64,000 bases of DNA from Phytopythium helicoides (lineage: Eukaryota; Oomycota; Peronosporomycetes; Pythiales; Pythiaceae): contig JANFNE010000055.1 of the NCBI GenBank assembly GCA_024867545.1, positions 1 through 64,000 on the forward strand, given 5' to 3'. Positions within the stretch are counted from its first letter, which is position 1. Each line of letters begins with the position of its first letter. Under the pieces are notes generated by a model. That model did no database searches. It was not told the origin of the DNA and worked only from the letters and a program-made list of their open reading frames with translations. Both the position numbers and the translations under genes were made by a program. Positions 29,362-41,044 of this stretch are shown piece after piece.

Positions 29362-31257
29362 TCAATCGATCATGCCACCACGTTCACATTGCAGGACCCA
29401 CTCACCATAGTGCGCCAGCTGGAACTGGATGAGCGTGACGATCCACACGATAAACTTCCCCTGGACAATGGAGCGCTGATGCTCGAGCACGTACGAGAGC
29501 TGATGCAGCGGAGAGAAGCTCATGCGCCGGTACAGCACCAAGTGTAGCACCAGCATAACGACTGCTTGTGCGAACGACGTGATCACGATGGTAAGATCGT
29601 TGCTATGGAGAAAACTTTGGCTGTTGGCATGCGGAAAGTACTTGTTATTGTCCAGATTCCTGATCACAGCCGTGTGTGCTAGATAGACCAGAGGCACGAC
29701 ACACTCGACGTAGCGATGCAACATCAAGTACTCGCTGTGAAATAGGAGCGAAAGGCTTTGGATGAGTACTTTGGTTCGTATCACTCGCTCTCCACCGTCC
29801 CCAGTCGTGTTCGTCGGTGCCGCTTCCGTTGAAAGCTTCGGCGCTACAATCGCTTGGACTCCTGGCTTTGGCAAACTTTCATCCGCACTTGGCGAGGCGG
29901 CACTAGATTTTTTCTGAGTGTTACTAGGTTCTGCTGTGCGCATGTCAATCTTCTTAGGTTTTTCCGCTTTGACAATGTCAGTCTGAACGATTGAGGTGTC
30001 AATCACGAGCGATCCTCGTGTTGGAATCGGACTTCCTAGAGGTCCAATAACACCCGCAGAGCTCCGTTGAGAGAGACGCTTCACCACACTGTTGACGTGG
30101 TACGGCACGCCTTTGTCGATGAGTGCAAATCGGGTCTTGCGACCGTCTCGATACACACCACGCGAGAACAGTGTCTTGATACTTGTTTTGTCTTCAGGAA
30201 CAAGCGGGTGCGGCAGACACGCGTGCAGGCATACGTCCATGTGTTTGCTTCGGTCTAAACGATCCGGCTCTGCTGCGATCCCAGCTACCATTCGCATTAA
30301 CCGTGTTCTTGAATCGGGATCCCGACTGTGCAACTGATCAAGAAGAAGTGTCAAAGGTCTGGCTCGCACTACTAGATGGTGAAGCGAAAAAATGGCTTCC
30401 ATAATGTCAACTCCCATTAGAGTGAGCGCCGTTGTCAGCGAACCTGCGCTGTGCATACACACTGCCATGTACAGCGAGTTGAACACGTCAACCAGAGGAA
30501 TGACAACCACTGGAAGATAATCTGTTAGATGGTGCGCTGACTGCGCCACAAGGTGCTTGAGTATATGCTTCATCAAAACCAGTCCGGGCACCAAAATCTT
30601 CTGTACAGTCGACGAAACGGAGACAAACAAAGTTGTGTACGCTGGGTACACGATCATGAGCAAGGTCTTGATAAGGAGCATCTTGAGCAGCCACAACATT
30701 TGGGGCTGCAGTCCGTATGCTGATTGAAACTGCGCCGATCCGATCATAAGGCGCGCCATCAAAATTGCGAGCACTCCAGATGGAAGGATACCGAGAACAA
30801 GCTGGAACGGCACTGGGAACACACGCTGCGCCAGTCCATAGATGGCTGAATTGTAAATTCCCGAGACAGCAACAGCTATGCAAGCACGTTTCCAACGCGG
30901 GAGCTCCAGCTCTGGAACCTTGGACTTTGCGATGCTCAGGATGAAGAAAGTGTTGACAAAGCTCGTGAGAGCAAACCGCATCCAGATCCCCCATTGGTGC
31001 GAACCACGCTCTCCGTACGGTGATTCGAGTGGAATGAGCTCGAGCAAGATCACGATGGCTAATGCTGGTATTGGCGTCATGAAGCACGCGATTAGTACAC
31101 GTAAAAGCGATGTTGATGCGCTGTATGTATCGACCGACAAAAGCCGCTCGATCGAGTAAGCATTTTGACGCGTCAAATGCAAGCGCTGCCACGCCTTCAT
31201 TGCGACCAAGCGCAACCTGGTAGAGCCGCTTCTTGCTGTTTGGCCCACCCGGTGCAT
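29362..31257 (-). CDS. Polytopic membrane protein, lineage-specific family
   Basis: The ATG at 31257 (MHRVGQTARSGS) gives 631 residues; the frame extends to a TTG upstream. Around seven hydrophobic spans lie in the first half (LLRVLIACFMTPIPALAIVILL, FVNTFFILSIA, FQLVLGILPSGVLAILMARLMI, LLIKTLLMIVYPAYTTLF). A Ser/Pro/Lys-rich cytosolic loop (about 400-490) follows, then two or three spans near the end (VPLVYLAHTAVI; FAQAVVMLVLHLVLYRRMSF; FIVWIVTLIQFQLAHYGEWV). I recognise no transporter or receptor motif. A decayed paralogue lies immediately upstream in the same orientation, so this is a tandem family. Confidence 0.8.
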   Translation of the reverse strand: MHRVGQTARSGSTRLRLVAMKAWQRLHLTRQNAYSIERLLSVDTYSASTSLLRVLIACFMTPIPALAIVILLELIPLESPYGERGSHQWGIWMRFALTSFVNTFFILSIAKSKVPELELPRWKRACIAVAVSGIYNSAIYGLAQRVFPVPFQLVLGILPSGVLAILMARLMIGSAQFQSAYGLQPQMLWLLKMLLIKTLLMIVYPAYTTLFVSVSSTVQKILVPGLVLMKHILKHLVAQSAHHLTDYLPVVVIPLVDVFNSLYMAVCMHSAGSLTTALTLMGVDIMEAIFSLHHLVVRARPLTLLLDQLHSRDPDSRTRLMRMVAGIAAEPDRLDRSKHMDVCLHACLPHPLVPEDKTSIKTLFSRGVYRDGRKTRFALIDKGVPYHVNSVVKRLSQRSSAGVIGPLGSPIPTRGSLVIDTSIVQTDIVKAEKPKKIDMRTAEPSNTQKKSSAASPSADESLPKPGVQAIVAPKLSTEAAPTNTTGDGGERVIRTKVLIQSLSLLFHSEYLMLHRYVECVVPLVYLAHTAVIRNLDNNKYFPHANSQSFLHSNDLTIVITSFAQAVVMLVLHLVLYRRMSFSPLHQLSYVLEHQRSIVQGKFIVWIVTLIQFQLAHYGEWVLQCERGGMID

Positions 31258-31550
31258 TGCTTGAGAGATTTTCAGCAACTGATCGTATGACAATTTCGCC
31301 AACTTCAGCAAGAAACGACTCAGGACGTTTTAGTGCGAGACTATTTCCGGCCCCCCAAATCTGTCCTTATCTGCAGCGAAGGATATGGGACTTCGGAAAT
31401 CGGAAATAGACTCCTGCTTACCAACAAAGCCAACTCAAGCTGAGCTATCTCCTTCGCACAAATACTTTTACTCATAATACTGAAACTATCGTTTTCAGTC
31501 GGTATGGCGGCGGAGCCATTCGAAATCGAAGCTGAAGTCGGAGCCTGGTT

Positions 31551-33402
31551 TCAAACGATACAGACTTCAGGTGCCATAATACGCCATAAACGAGAATGCA
31601 AACCAAACGCACCGTAGTGTCGAAGCTGGAATTGCAGCAAAATGATAATCCACAACATGAGCTTGCTCTGAACGAATTCAACTTGTTTCTCGAGAACAAA
31701 AGCCAGCTGATACAAAGGCGAAAACTGAAAGTACGACGAAGCGCTGCGTGGATAATCCCGAGTGACAGCAGCTCGAGTAACGCATACAACAAAACGTTCT
31801 GGATAGAGGAATTTTCTCCGTGATGCGGGTACATCGCTGCATTGGGTAGAAGCTTCAGAATAGAGAAGTAGACAACATAAATTAGTGGGATTGCGCACTC
31901 GACATACTCCAGGAGGACGAGGTACTCGGTATGGAAGAGCATTTGCAGTGTCTGAAAGAGCAAACGAGTTTTGTGGTTTGCAGCTGCCATTGTAAACGAC
32001 TCGTCCAGAGGAAGAGTCTCTTGACGCGCAACTCGACTGGCTGACGTACGAACACTCTGCTTCCTCATCGCTGATCGGTATATCTCATTGATGGTTGGCA
32101 TAATAGTGTTCTGCCGCGGCCCGGTAGCTATGGGAATCACACTAACATGTGATAGTCGGCGTCCAGAAAATAGTCCACGCTCTCTAGTGCCAGTGTGTCC
32201 CTCTCCGCGGCATCTCAGCTGCAACAAATTTTGCGAGACGTTCGCGGCGCCCATCTGCGTAAACTCGCATACTCTCTAGGCGTTGTAGTGTTACCAGATG
32301 CTCCTGGGAGACGCACTGGTCGAGGCATGCACGGAGACGAATTTTTCGTAGCTGCTGCACTTCGAGCTGTTCTGGGCGAGAACTAATTCGCAATACGATC
32401 GAGAGAAAGTTTGTTTTGATAGGCACTGAGCTGGTGCTTTTCGACACAACGAGTTGCAGCAGTTCACGAATTGCAATCGTGCGTTTGTGAATCCTCGTAG
32501 CGTCCACAGCAACTGAACCCAATCACTTCCAATGATGAGGAGGCCTGTCGTAGTTGAGCTTGCTGATTGCATTGAAACCGTCAGGTAGAGAGCGTTGAAA
32601 CAGATCAACGAGCAGAATCACAATGATCGGGATATAGTCCTCGAGGTGCTCAGCAGCCCGTGAAACGACATTTTTGAGAATGATCTTAAGAGCAATGAGG
32701 CAGACCACCAATATATTTTGGCAGGAAAGGCGAGGCTGGCTTGAAGATCGCGTTATATGCTGGATAGATAATGAGAAGCGATGTCTTGACGAGAAGCATC
32801 TTGGCGAACCATTTGAGTTGCGCACGCAGCCCAACGTTGCGGCGAAATGTCTGTCGCCCCACAATAATAGTCAGGATTACAGAGCTGAACACGATTAGTG
32901 GGATCATCCCTACAACTAGTAGAAATGGTATGGGGAATATGCCAACGTATGCCAGAAAGAGCACGAGGGAAGAGTACGCTGCTGCGCTACCCGCGCCGAT
33001 GACAATGCATTTTCTTCGCGAGAGTCGCAATTCTGGGATTTTGTTTTTCACCATCACAGCGAAAGACGCGGTGATGATAAAAGCCGTCAGTGTTATGCGT
33101 GTCCACAAGCCCCAATCTCGCTTCCACTCTTGATTGTCATCGGACCGCAGCGGCATTATCTCGATCAATAGAATGGCTGCGAGAGGTGGCAGTGGAGTTA
33201 AGAAACAGACGAGCGCAATCCGAATGGGTGAAACCTTCTGGTAGTACTCCTGAAATGCTTGAAGGCGCTCGATCGAGTACATTCCGTGGCGGCTGATCTG
33301 GACATTTTGCCACGTCGCCACGAAAAATCGCCACCACTGTATGACCAGCATGGCATGTGAGTCTTCCAATGTCAACTGTGGCGTCAGAGGACGGCGATTC
33401 AC
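31551..33402 (-). pseudogene. Decayed paralogue of the adjacent polytopic membrane protein
   Basis: Nearly full length but split over several frames. The first part (33402-32686) has YSIERLQAFQEYY, CFLTPLPPLAAILLIEI and LLVKTSLLIIYPAYNAIF, each matching the intact neighbour. Later frames keep LKNVVSRAAEHLEDYIPIIV (32864-32523), a SMQSASSTTTGLL segment (32608-32291), MLFHTEYLVLLEYVECAIPL (within 32254-31472) and FSPLYQLAFVLEKQ...LLQFQLRHYG (31898-31551). At least four frame changes are needed. The scale of damage argues for a real pseudogene rather than isolated sequencing errors. Confidence 0.85.
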
Positions 33403-33663
33403 TGCTGTCTTTCTAAATCGAGTAGCCAGACTATCTAGAATCTAAAATAGATACCCAACATATAGCGCACAAATGAACCAGAACAGCAGTCAGAACACTT
33501 GTTTCGCTGACGAAGCAATTCAGCGGTAGTAACCATCGCATGCATTCAGACTAGGCTTTACAGTGGTCTCGCCTTACACATCGTTGACAAAAATCTCTGC
33601 TCCATCCTGCCGGCACCAACAAATTCGTGAGATTTTGCCACATTTCTACCATGCGTCAGACCG

Positions 33664-35469
33664 TCATGCACCCACCTGAAGCCCATAGTACCCGATTTCA
33701 GAGTTATCGTCGTCAAGGGGAATAGGAATACTCTGTTGCAACAACACATCGTCAGCAAGTCAGGTTGTTGGGCCCTTTCCCAGCGATAGTAACCAACCTT
33801 CGATCCCATGCTCAAAGTCAACATTTGTGCGGTGGTTTCCAACCCAAACTTCTTCTCCACAAGGAGCTTCAGTTGGCTGATCTTCATCTTCTCCGGAATC
33901 TTTTTCACCAATGGGTCAAATGTTGTGGCTTGCATCGAGAACGGGACAATCTTCACCGAAATCAGACTCGAGCCAAGCTTAGCCGGCCCCGTTGACACAC
34001 CACTAGATCCTCCATTGGCAAAGCTTGCTGAAATCTCGGGATATAATCCCTTCAGGGTCTCGAAACGCGGGTGCGTAGACAAGATGTGAGCCTTTTCTGC
34101 AGGACTATCACCAACAACCGCGAGTTCGTGCAAAATGCGCTTCAAGTAAAGCTGCTCACAGTCTTGTCGTTCCTTTGCCTGGAACTTCACTAGAGTTGAA
34201 CACCGAAATTCTGTCCGTTCGCGCCACGATGATCATTCGGACCTCTCCGACGCCCATCTGCGCTGTCAAGGGATTCTTTGAAAACCGCAACGTGTCTAGT
34301 CGCGGATACATATTCAGTTCGTCGATAGATGACCACGAGTCGATCAGGTTCTCTGTAACAGAAAGCGACTGAAGCTGGATAAAACCTTTTGGTCGCGGGC
34401 TGGGGACTACAAGAGACTGAATGGCGTTGCTGTTCACCATTAACTGCCTCAACTTCGGCATTGCGGTGCCTATCGTTTCGTGAAGAAGTGCCCATGACTG
34501 AAACCGGTTCATGCTCAAGTCAAGTACCTCAAGTGTTTCCATCCACGATGGTCGAGCTTGCTTGTACGCTGCTGAAAACCCGGCAAGGTCGTTGTCAGAG
34601 TACTCGTTATCTGCCACATGGAGCTCCGTCAAGCTCGGAAAGTGAAGTTCGAGCACACTCAGCAGCTCATTCCACGGCGTCGCTGTCTGGTTCAACACCA
34701 ACACCTTGATATTCTCAAATCTATACTTCGTGCGAGTTGCTGAATCGCTTGTGAAGTACGCCAATCGGTTCCCATTGAGGATCAGGGTGGAAAGTAGCGG
34801 CAGCTCTGCTGCGATTTCAAACACGGCGTCCCAGGACGGCAGCAGGTTGCTGCTGAGGTCTAGCTCCGAGATGTTTGGCGCGAGTGCAGCGAGCTCTCCT
34901 GGCGCGGCCCCGCCGAGCGATTCGATCTGGCAGCCCGCGAGCGAGATCTTCTCGATGGTCTGCAGGGTCTGCTGCGTGCGCAGCTTGTTGACGCCGACGA
35001 GCTCGATGGGCTTCTGGCTGCCCAGCGCCGTGGCCACCTCCCCCGACACGACCACGTCGTTAGGGTCCACTGGCACGCGTCCGGCCGAGCTGTCTCCTTC
35101 TCCATACCGCTCCAGCAGCCTGTCGAGCAGCGAGACCCGCGGTGCCGCCAGCTTGCTCGCCGTGACGAACGAGCAGCGGAACTGCCCGCACCTTGGCGCC
35201 GGCCCGTCAAAGTAGCGCACGCGCTCTCCGCTCTGCGTCTCGACGCTGCCGTCGTTCCTCCCGCGGCCCCACGCGTCCCACTCGACGCCTGTCGCCACCA
35301 AATGATGCACCGTAAGCTGCGCGCTGCAAGAGGAGCCCGCAACAAGCCCAAGCGCACCGTAGTAGACCGCCGCGGCGTCCCTGGACGAGGCCACGGGCCC
35401 CACGTAGCGCACGCGGCCGCGCGCGCCGTCGGCGTCCTGCACGCGGTCGCCCACGCTTCTGTCGGCCAT
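33664..35469 (-). CDS. TBCE: Tubulin-folding cofactor E (TBCE)
   Basis: Cytosolic cofactor that dissociates alpha-tubulin during tubulin folding and recycling. The order matches TBCE: an N-terminal CAP-Gly domain (GRVRYVGPVASS; YYG|VEWDAWGRGRNDGS), leucine-rich repeats (NISELDLSSNLLPSW, ALLSTLILNGN-type units, ESLTELHVADNEYSD-type units) and a C-terminal ubiquitin-like domain. Exon ends: start 35469; a 69-bp intron (35289-35357) after YYG, in frame and stop-free, so it reads through if missed; a 65-bp intron (33733-33797); last exon SIPIPLDDDNSEIGYYGLQV with the stop at 33664. A single extra base near 34179-34182 breaks the frame at NSSEVP/AKERQD. In a conserved single-copy gene this is probably an assembly indel. 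Its start is 107 bp from the divergent neighbour. Confidence 0.9.
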
Positions 35470-35576
35470 GCCGCACTTTCTCGAGTGATCGACCTTCACT
35501 CCAGGGGAAACCACGAAGCATACAAACCGCCAGTCAAACCCTCGCACCGCCTCGCCTCCCTCCCCCCTCGAGCGCC
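35470..35576. promoter_or_regulatory. Bidirectional promoter region, TBCE / glycosyltransferase-like
   Basis: Only 107 bp separate the start codons of the two divergent genes, so both promoters must lie in or overlap this interval. It contains pyrimidine-rich CCTCGCCTCCCTCCCCCCTC just before the plus-strand ATG. Confidence 0.5.
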
Positions 35577-37655
35577 ATGATGACCGAGGTGGACGCGCCC
35601 GCGGCCGCGCGCCTGCGCCGCCGCTCCTTCTTCGAGAGCGTCGACGGCGCCGACGCGGCGCGCGCCCCAGGCGCGTCCTCCACGCAGCTGGACGCCGTCT
35701 CGCTCGACCTGGCGCCGCCCAGCGCGGCAGGCGCCGGCGGGTTCCGGCGGCTCGGCGGCGGCGGCGCCTGCGGCTCCGGCGGGGGAAGGCGCCTGACGCC
35801 CCGCTGGCGACGGAGAACGCGGGGGACGCCGAGCCGCGGCCGTCGGCATGGAGGGAGCTGCTGCGCCGCCTGCGCGCCTTCCTGGCGCTGCTGCTGCAGC
35901 GCTGGCGCGTGCAGCTGCTCGCGCGCTTCCCCGCCATCGAGCGCGCGGCCGAGAGCGCGAGGCAGCGGGATCGCACGCGCGCGCGCGCTGCTGCAGCGAG
36001 GAAGAGACCCCAACGGATCGCCAGCCAAGCACTACGCGTACCCGACGCACTGGCTCACGGTCGCGGCCGCCTCGCTCGTGCTCTTCCAGATCGCTACCTA
36101 CTCGTACCTGCGCGCCGTGCCCATGGACCTGCGCGTCGACGAGTGCGTCTTCCACGAGCGACTGCTCGCCGCGGGCTACGAGCGCGGCGTGGGCAGCGAC
36201 GCGCGCTTCCCGCTGCGACTCGCGAGCTCGGGCAGCGCGCTCAGATACCTCGAGCGCCGCTTCGAGCAGCAGTACAGCGCGCTGGTGCTCGCGCAGCGCT
36301 CCGGCCAGCGGCTGCCGTGGACGTGCATGGCTGTCGTCCCCACAGCCGAGGCGCCTGACGCTAGTGCCGCCGCGGCGGAGCAGCTCGCGTTCTTCTGGCC
36401 GAGATCAGAGGTGGTCGACCCTCGTGCGCCAGTGCAGCGTGCCAGCAGGCTGCAGGTGCTCGTGGGACCCGCGCCGGGCGTGGCGCACACTGGAGGAGAC
36501 CTGGCGGGCGTGGTAGCAGCGTTCGTGCCGCTCGAGGAGTTCCGCGCCGAGATCTTCCCGAAGCGGTTCCCCGACCTGGTGCTGGTCAAGACCGAGTTCG
36601 CGCTGCGCCAGGTGCTCAAGTTCCGCGATGAGCGCGCCGAGCTGCAGCGCGTGCAGCAGACGCAGGACGACGACGCGCTATCCTGGTCGCAATTCGGCGC
36701 GTACCTGCTCAAGACGACTGTGCCCGACGTGTACGACCGCCGCGTGCGCAAGGATTGGGACGGCTTCCTGCATGTGGTCGTGCGCACCGAGCAGGACAAG
36801 AAGGAGCAGTTCACCGAGGAGCTGCTCGCGCTCTGGCTCGCGCACCCCGACTGGCCCATGCTGCACGTCCGCTTCGCCAACTCGGCCGCGCTGTGCAGTT
36901 CCTTCCAGCTGTTGCTGAGCAGCCTTAAGGGTGCTGAGGAGGCCGAGAATGGAGCCGACGCCGCCGAGGAAAACACTCTCGACGACGATGACCTCGGTGA
37001 CACGTACCGATGGGACCAGGAGGACGCCGACGTGGTGGATCAAGGCACGACTCGCAAAGGCCAAGGCCAGCAACCCAAGCAGAAGCGCAAGCCCAACATC
37101 GATCTCGTGTGTGATGCGACCGCCAGCACCCCGCAGGAGATCGTGCGGCTTAAGAACGCCATCGGCGTGCACATCTTCCCCGTGCCGCCCGAGGTCGAGG
37201 CGTACGAAGAGCTGGTGCTCGAGAGTTTGGCCGCCGGCGCGCTTGTGATGACGTACGACTCGCCCGTGATGCAGGAGTGGGTGCCTGAGCAGTGCGGTGT
37301 GCGCGTGGGCACATTCGAGGTCGTGTCAACCGCCGACCGCGCGGACGAAGGTGAGACGAAGGAAGTGGGGAGCGGCATGCGCCTGCCCGCCGTGCACGTG
37401 ACGCCCAGCGACATGGAACAGGGCGTGGCCAGCGTTCTGGCGCTTGACCGTGTGAACCGCGTGGCTGCAGGCCGCGCCGCTCGCAACCACTACCTCACGC
37501 TGCGCACGCACTACCTGTCGGCCGTGGCCGCTCTCGATGTGGCAGTGTGCGACGCTGACGACGTTGGGGTGGATGGCGGTGAGTTGCCGAGCGAGATCGG
37601 TGCGCACCGGCGGCGCAAGGTCGAGGTCGAGACGCTGCGCACATTCCTGTACTAG
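35577..37655 (+). CDS. Membrane-anchored glycosyltransferase-like protein
   Basis: 692 residues. The Gly/Arg-rich N-terminal part (about 55-140) looks wrong in this frame, while the +2 frame reads sensibly (WRELLRRLRAFLALLLQRW, LLARFPAIERAAE). Two compensating frameshifts near 35790 and 36000 are likely. A transmembrane span (WLTVAAASLVLFQIATYSYL) follows, then a large domain ending PNIDLVCDATASTPQEIVRL and EAYEELVLESLAAGALVMTY. The latter resembles the C-terminal donor-binding ExxE region of GT-B glycosyltransferases. That suggests a type II Golgi/ER enzyme, but I cannot name the family. Acidic insert TLDDDDLGD near 465. Converges on the PPR gene with an 83-bp gap. Confidence 0.6.
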   Translation: MMTEVDAPAAARLRRRSFFESVDGADAARAPGASSTQLDAVSLDLAPPSAAGAGGFRRLGGGGACGSGGGRRLTPRWRRRTRGTPSRGRRHGGSCCAACAPSWRCCCSAGACSCSRASPPSSARPRARGSGIARARALLQRGRDPNGSPAKHYAYPTHWLTVAAASLVLFQIATYSYLRAVPMDLRVDECVFHERLLAAGYERGVGSDARFPLRLASSGSALRYLERRFEQQYSALVLAQRSGQRLPWTCMAVVPTAEAPDASAAAAEQLAFFWPRSEVVDPRAPVQRASRLQVLVGPAPGVAHTGGDLAGVVAAFVPLEEFRAEIFPKRFPDLVLVKTEFALRQVLKFRDERAELQRVQQTQDDDALSWSQFGAYLLKTTVPDVYDRRVRKDWDGFLHVVVRTEQDKKEQFTEELLALWLAHPDWPMLHVRFANSAALCSSFQLLLSSLKGAEEAENGADAAEENTLDDDDLGDTYRWDQEDADVVDQGTTRKGQGQQPKQKRKPNIDLVCDATASTPQEIVRLKNAIGVHIFPVPPEVEAYEELVLESLAAGALVMTYDSPVMQEWVPEQCGVRVGTFEVVSTADRADEGETKEVGSGMRLPAVHVTPSDMEQGVASVLALDRVNRVAAGRAARNHYLTLRTHYLSAVAALDVAVCDADDVGVDGGELPSEIGAHRRRKVEVETLRTFLY

Positions 37656-37738
37656 GCAGTAAGTTATGAGACCGACACGAGTGAGCGAGTGGATAGATGG
37701 GGGAGTGCATATGCCTGTATTCGAACAAACACGACCGC

Positions 37739-40094
37739 CTAGACCGTCTCGGGGAGCAGGAACCGCCGGCCCAGTCGCCGGTTGAACGCCAACACCTCCT
37801 CCCGCACCTTGCGCTTGGCCATGAGCTTGTAGCGAGAACCCGCCAGGATAACCGCGTTCGGGTCCTCCGGGATCAGGTCCGTGAACACGCCGTACTTCTC
37901 TGACAGCGAGCGGATCTTCTTCAGGTGCTTCTCCTCCGGATGCACGCCTACTGCGTCTGCATCCTCTAGCAGCGTCAGCGCACGGCGCAGCATTCGCTTG
38001 CGTGCGTAGTGGTCAACAAGCAGACCGAATGTGACGGCGTCAGCCTCGAGCTCGCCCTCCGCGACAAGACGCTTCACCTCGTCCATCAGCGCCTCCGCCT
38101 TGGCCGTGCGCTTCGCACGAACATACATGTGCATCAGCGCACGGTATGTGAACTTGTCCTTTTGCAGGTCGAACGCTTCGAACGACTCGGCAGCAAACTC
38201 CTCCGCTCGGCCCAAGCGAAGCGCGTTCGCGTACACGTTCAACATGGCATTGAGCGTCACCGTCGACACAGGCACTTCCTCCGCCTCCATCATCTCCGAG
38301 AACCACTTCTCAGCGCGAGCGATGTTTCTCGTCTGGAATTTTCCAAAGTCGCTGAGGTCCATGGGTGTCAGCTCAAACACACCCGTGTCCTCGGGGTCAG
38401 CAAAGAGCGCCTCGTCGTGCTGCTCGACCTTGAACTGCTCAAGTGCATCGGCATCAGCCGCGCGCATCGCCTCCAGTTGGGCGGCCTCCTCCGCGCTCAG
38501 CTGGGCTCCTTCAACTTCGTACTCGCTCTCGTCGACCTCTTCATCGTCATCGTCATCGTCTTCATCGTCCTCTGGTTGATCGTAGTCCAAGTTCGCGAGC
38601 GAGGACACCTCTCGGCCGGGGCGGTTCAAGTCAATCTCGCGGCCATCGTCGTCAAACTCGAGCGGGCGCTGGTAGATGGGCTCCGGAGCGGGAGCAGGCT
38701 TCGCGTTCCGAGGCGCCTTGTCCACAATACTCTTCACTTGTGCGCGCGCGTACACATTCAGCAGCGTGTTGTAGGTGAACTCGTCCTTTGGCACCTTATG
38801 CCTCTCCATGTGGCTCATGATCTGCTCGGCCTGGATGAAGTCGCCGTGTTTGGCACACGCGTGCAGCACCGTATTGTAAGTGTACAGGTCAGGGACGTAG
38901 TCATACAGCTCCTGCATCTCGTGATAGAATTCGACGGCCTTGTGGGCGTAGTAGTGCGACTTGGCGCACGCGTTCATGAGCGAGTTGAATGTAACCTGGG
39001 ATGGCGTCAGACCGCTCTCCAGCAAGTCCTCGAACAGATTGAGCGCGCGTTCAACGCGACCAGCCTTGGCAAATCCGTGAATGAGGCACGAAAACGCCAC
39101 CACGTCGGGCTCCGTGACGTGCGCGCGCATGAGATGGAACGTTTCGAAAGCCTTGTCGAGGTCGTTCTCTGCGATCGCCGCGTTCATGAGAATCGTGAAC
39201 GACGCGCGGTCGGGGACAAGGCCCGCGACCTGCATCTTCTCCATGATGTTGTACGCCCACTGCACCTTGCCGGCCTTGGCGCACACGTTCATGACCGAGT
39301 TGTACATCTGCACGTCGGGCATCACGCCGCGCTCCTTCATGCGGCCGAGCGTGCGCACAGCCGTCGCAGCCTGCTTGGAGTTGACGAGCGCGCACACGTA
39401 GTACATGTACGACTGCGCGTCGGGCGGCGTGACGTGGGGCACGGCGTCGAGCGCCTCGAGCACCTCGAGGTCCACTGAGCCGTTGACTGCCGGGGCGACC
39501 GCCTTGCTCAGGGCCCGCGCAGGTTCTTCTCCATGCGCGAGAGCAGCGCGTTGGCCTCGTCCGCGAGCCCCTTGACCGCGTACACGCGCAGCAAAAAGTT
39601 GTAGTCGTCGACCGCGAGCTGCTTGACCTCTGCGTCGACCTGGTCCAGCACGTCCGTGTCGCCTCGCGCGAGCGCGTTGAGCTTGGCGAGCGCGTCGGCG
39701 TGGTCCACGTCCTCGAGCGTCGGCTCGCGCTCGAACACGTAGTCCCCGCGCGCGGCGCCGAGGCTGTTGAGGTAGTCGAACGCGGCGTCCAGCTCGCTGT
39801 TGAGCGCCTCGTCCTGCTCCAGCTGGTCCCACACGCGCTCATTCCGCGCGCCCGCGCGCTCCAGCGACTTGAGCTCGCGCTGCGCCTCCAGGTGCGTGCG
39901 GTGCGGCGCTGCGCCTTTCTTGAGTTTGTCCTTCGTCCGCTCGCTCCTGCCGCCGCGCGGAGGCCCCGACGGCTTCACGACGAACGCCGACGCGCCGCCG
40001 CGGCCGCTTGGCGAGCCGCGCGCGTCGCCCACAGCGCGCGCGACTGCCGCGGGGCGCGCAGAGGCAGCGCCGCGAGCCGCGCCAGCGCCTGCAT
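37739..40094 (-). CDS. Pentatricopeptide repeat (PPR) protein, probably mitochondrial
   Basis: About 780 residues. The ATG at 40094 opens MQALARLAALPLRAPRQSRA, an Arg/Ala-rich presequence without acidic residues, as for mitochondrial import. A frame change near 40000-40030 is needed to enter the body (GASAFVVKPSGPP). A second, near 39510-39520 (KNLR / ALSKAVAP), links to the long frame down to 37739. PPR units are plain: PDVQMYNSVMNVCAKAGKV, PDRASFTILMNAAIAENDL, PSQVTFNSLMNACAK, PDLYTYNTVLHACAKHGDF, DEFTYNTLLNVYARAQ. An acidic stretch (DEDDDDDDEEVDESE) interrupts the array. PPR proteins bind organellar RNA. The two frame breaks sit in GC runs, suggesting assembly indels. Confidence 0.85.
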
Positions 40095-41044
40095 GCCGCC
40101 TGTCTCGTTGGGATTGACTGGTAGTGGTGTCAGGTGGAAGACGGCGGTGCGGGTACCAGAACGGGAGGGTGGCGGGTAGTGTTTGTTTGTTTGGGAGTGG
40201 ACGGTGGAGGGACGTGCGGGTATCAATTGTGGGGCGAGCACTTCAACTTGGCGACGAGGTCTTTTGAGCTCGCGAACGCGGTGCCGCGTGTTGTGGACGT
40301 GCTCGAGCTGAGCGCGCTTACACTCGAGGCTTTTGGCCGGACACCTCGAGAAGGCTTATAGTCGTCATGACATGCCAAACCGCTGAAAGGTGGGCTAACC
40401 GGCGAACGCCTATGCACTCAATATCGAGCGAGCTGCCGCTCTCCAGCGTCAAGAGCACGTAGTCTGGTACAGAGCACCGCTGTTGTTATTCCGGCACGAA
40501 GCCTAGCACGATGCTGCCGCAGGAGCTCACCGTGGTGTATAGCCACCCGTGATCGCCATTGGCCCAAGCGCTGGTGGGTTCGCTGGCTGCAGACATGACG
40601 TGGGCCATGGTGGCGTCAACCACGTAGACGCCTTGGTCGTAATGCACTGACTGGCTTGGGTTTCGCGGTGGGATCAATCAGGACCGCAGCGTCAAATCGC
40701 AAGAGTTCCTGGTCCCGACGACTTCAACATTGATGGATGTAGTACGAATGTTGTTTGTGACCGTCATTTCCTATATACATGAGAAAATAAAGGTTATCTT
40801 TTATAACGGTGCCTTCTATAATAAAACGGAGTGAATATTATTGTGAGGTGATTCGTGAGAAGGGTTTTATTTGTTTTGAGTAGATTTCGCGTGCGACGCG
40901 TCGACATGGCTACATTTTGGGTCGCGAAACGACGCGGAGCCATTTTGTAACGGACGGCGAGCAGCTCCGCTCGACGCTCCGCTGGGCTCGACTGCTGGCA
41001 GTGCGCAACTCACCGAGCGGCCGACAGACGTCCAGCCAGTCAAG
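40095..41044. other. Intergenic, no convincing gene
   Basis: A 63-codon minus frame (40486-40677: WANGDHGWLYTTVSSCGS) might be a fragment of a protein gene but has no recognisable family. Nothing else is supportable. Confidence 0.5.

Noticed and set aside
34156..35976. Arg/Ala-rich N-terminal extension of TBCE beyond 35469
   Set aside because: TBCE normally begins just before CAP-Gly; the extension overlaps the divergent gene and is a GC-rich shadow.
38009..39478. 489-codon plus-strand frame opposite the PPR gene
   Set aside because: Shadow of the PPR coding strand; clear PPR motifs are on the minus strand.
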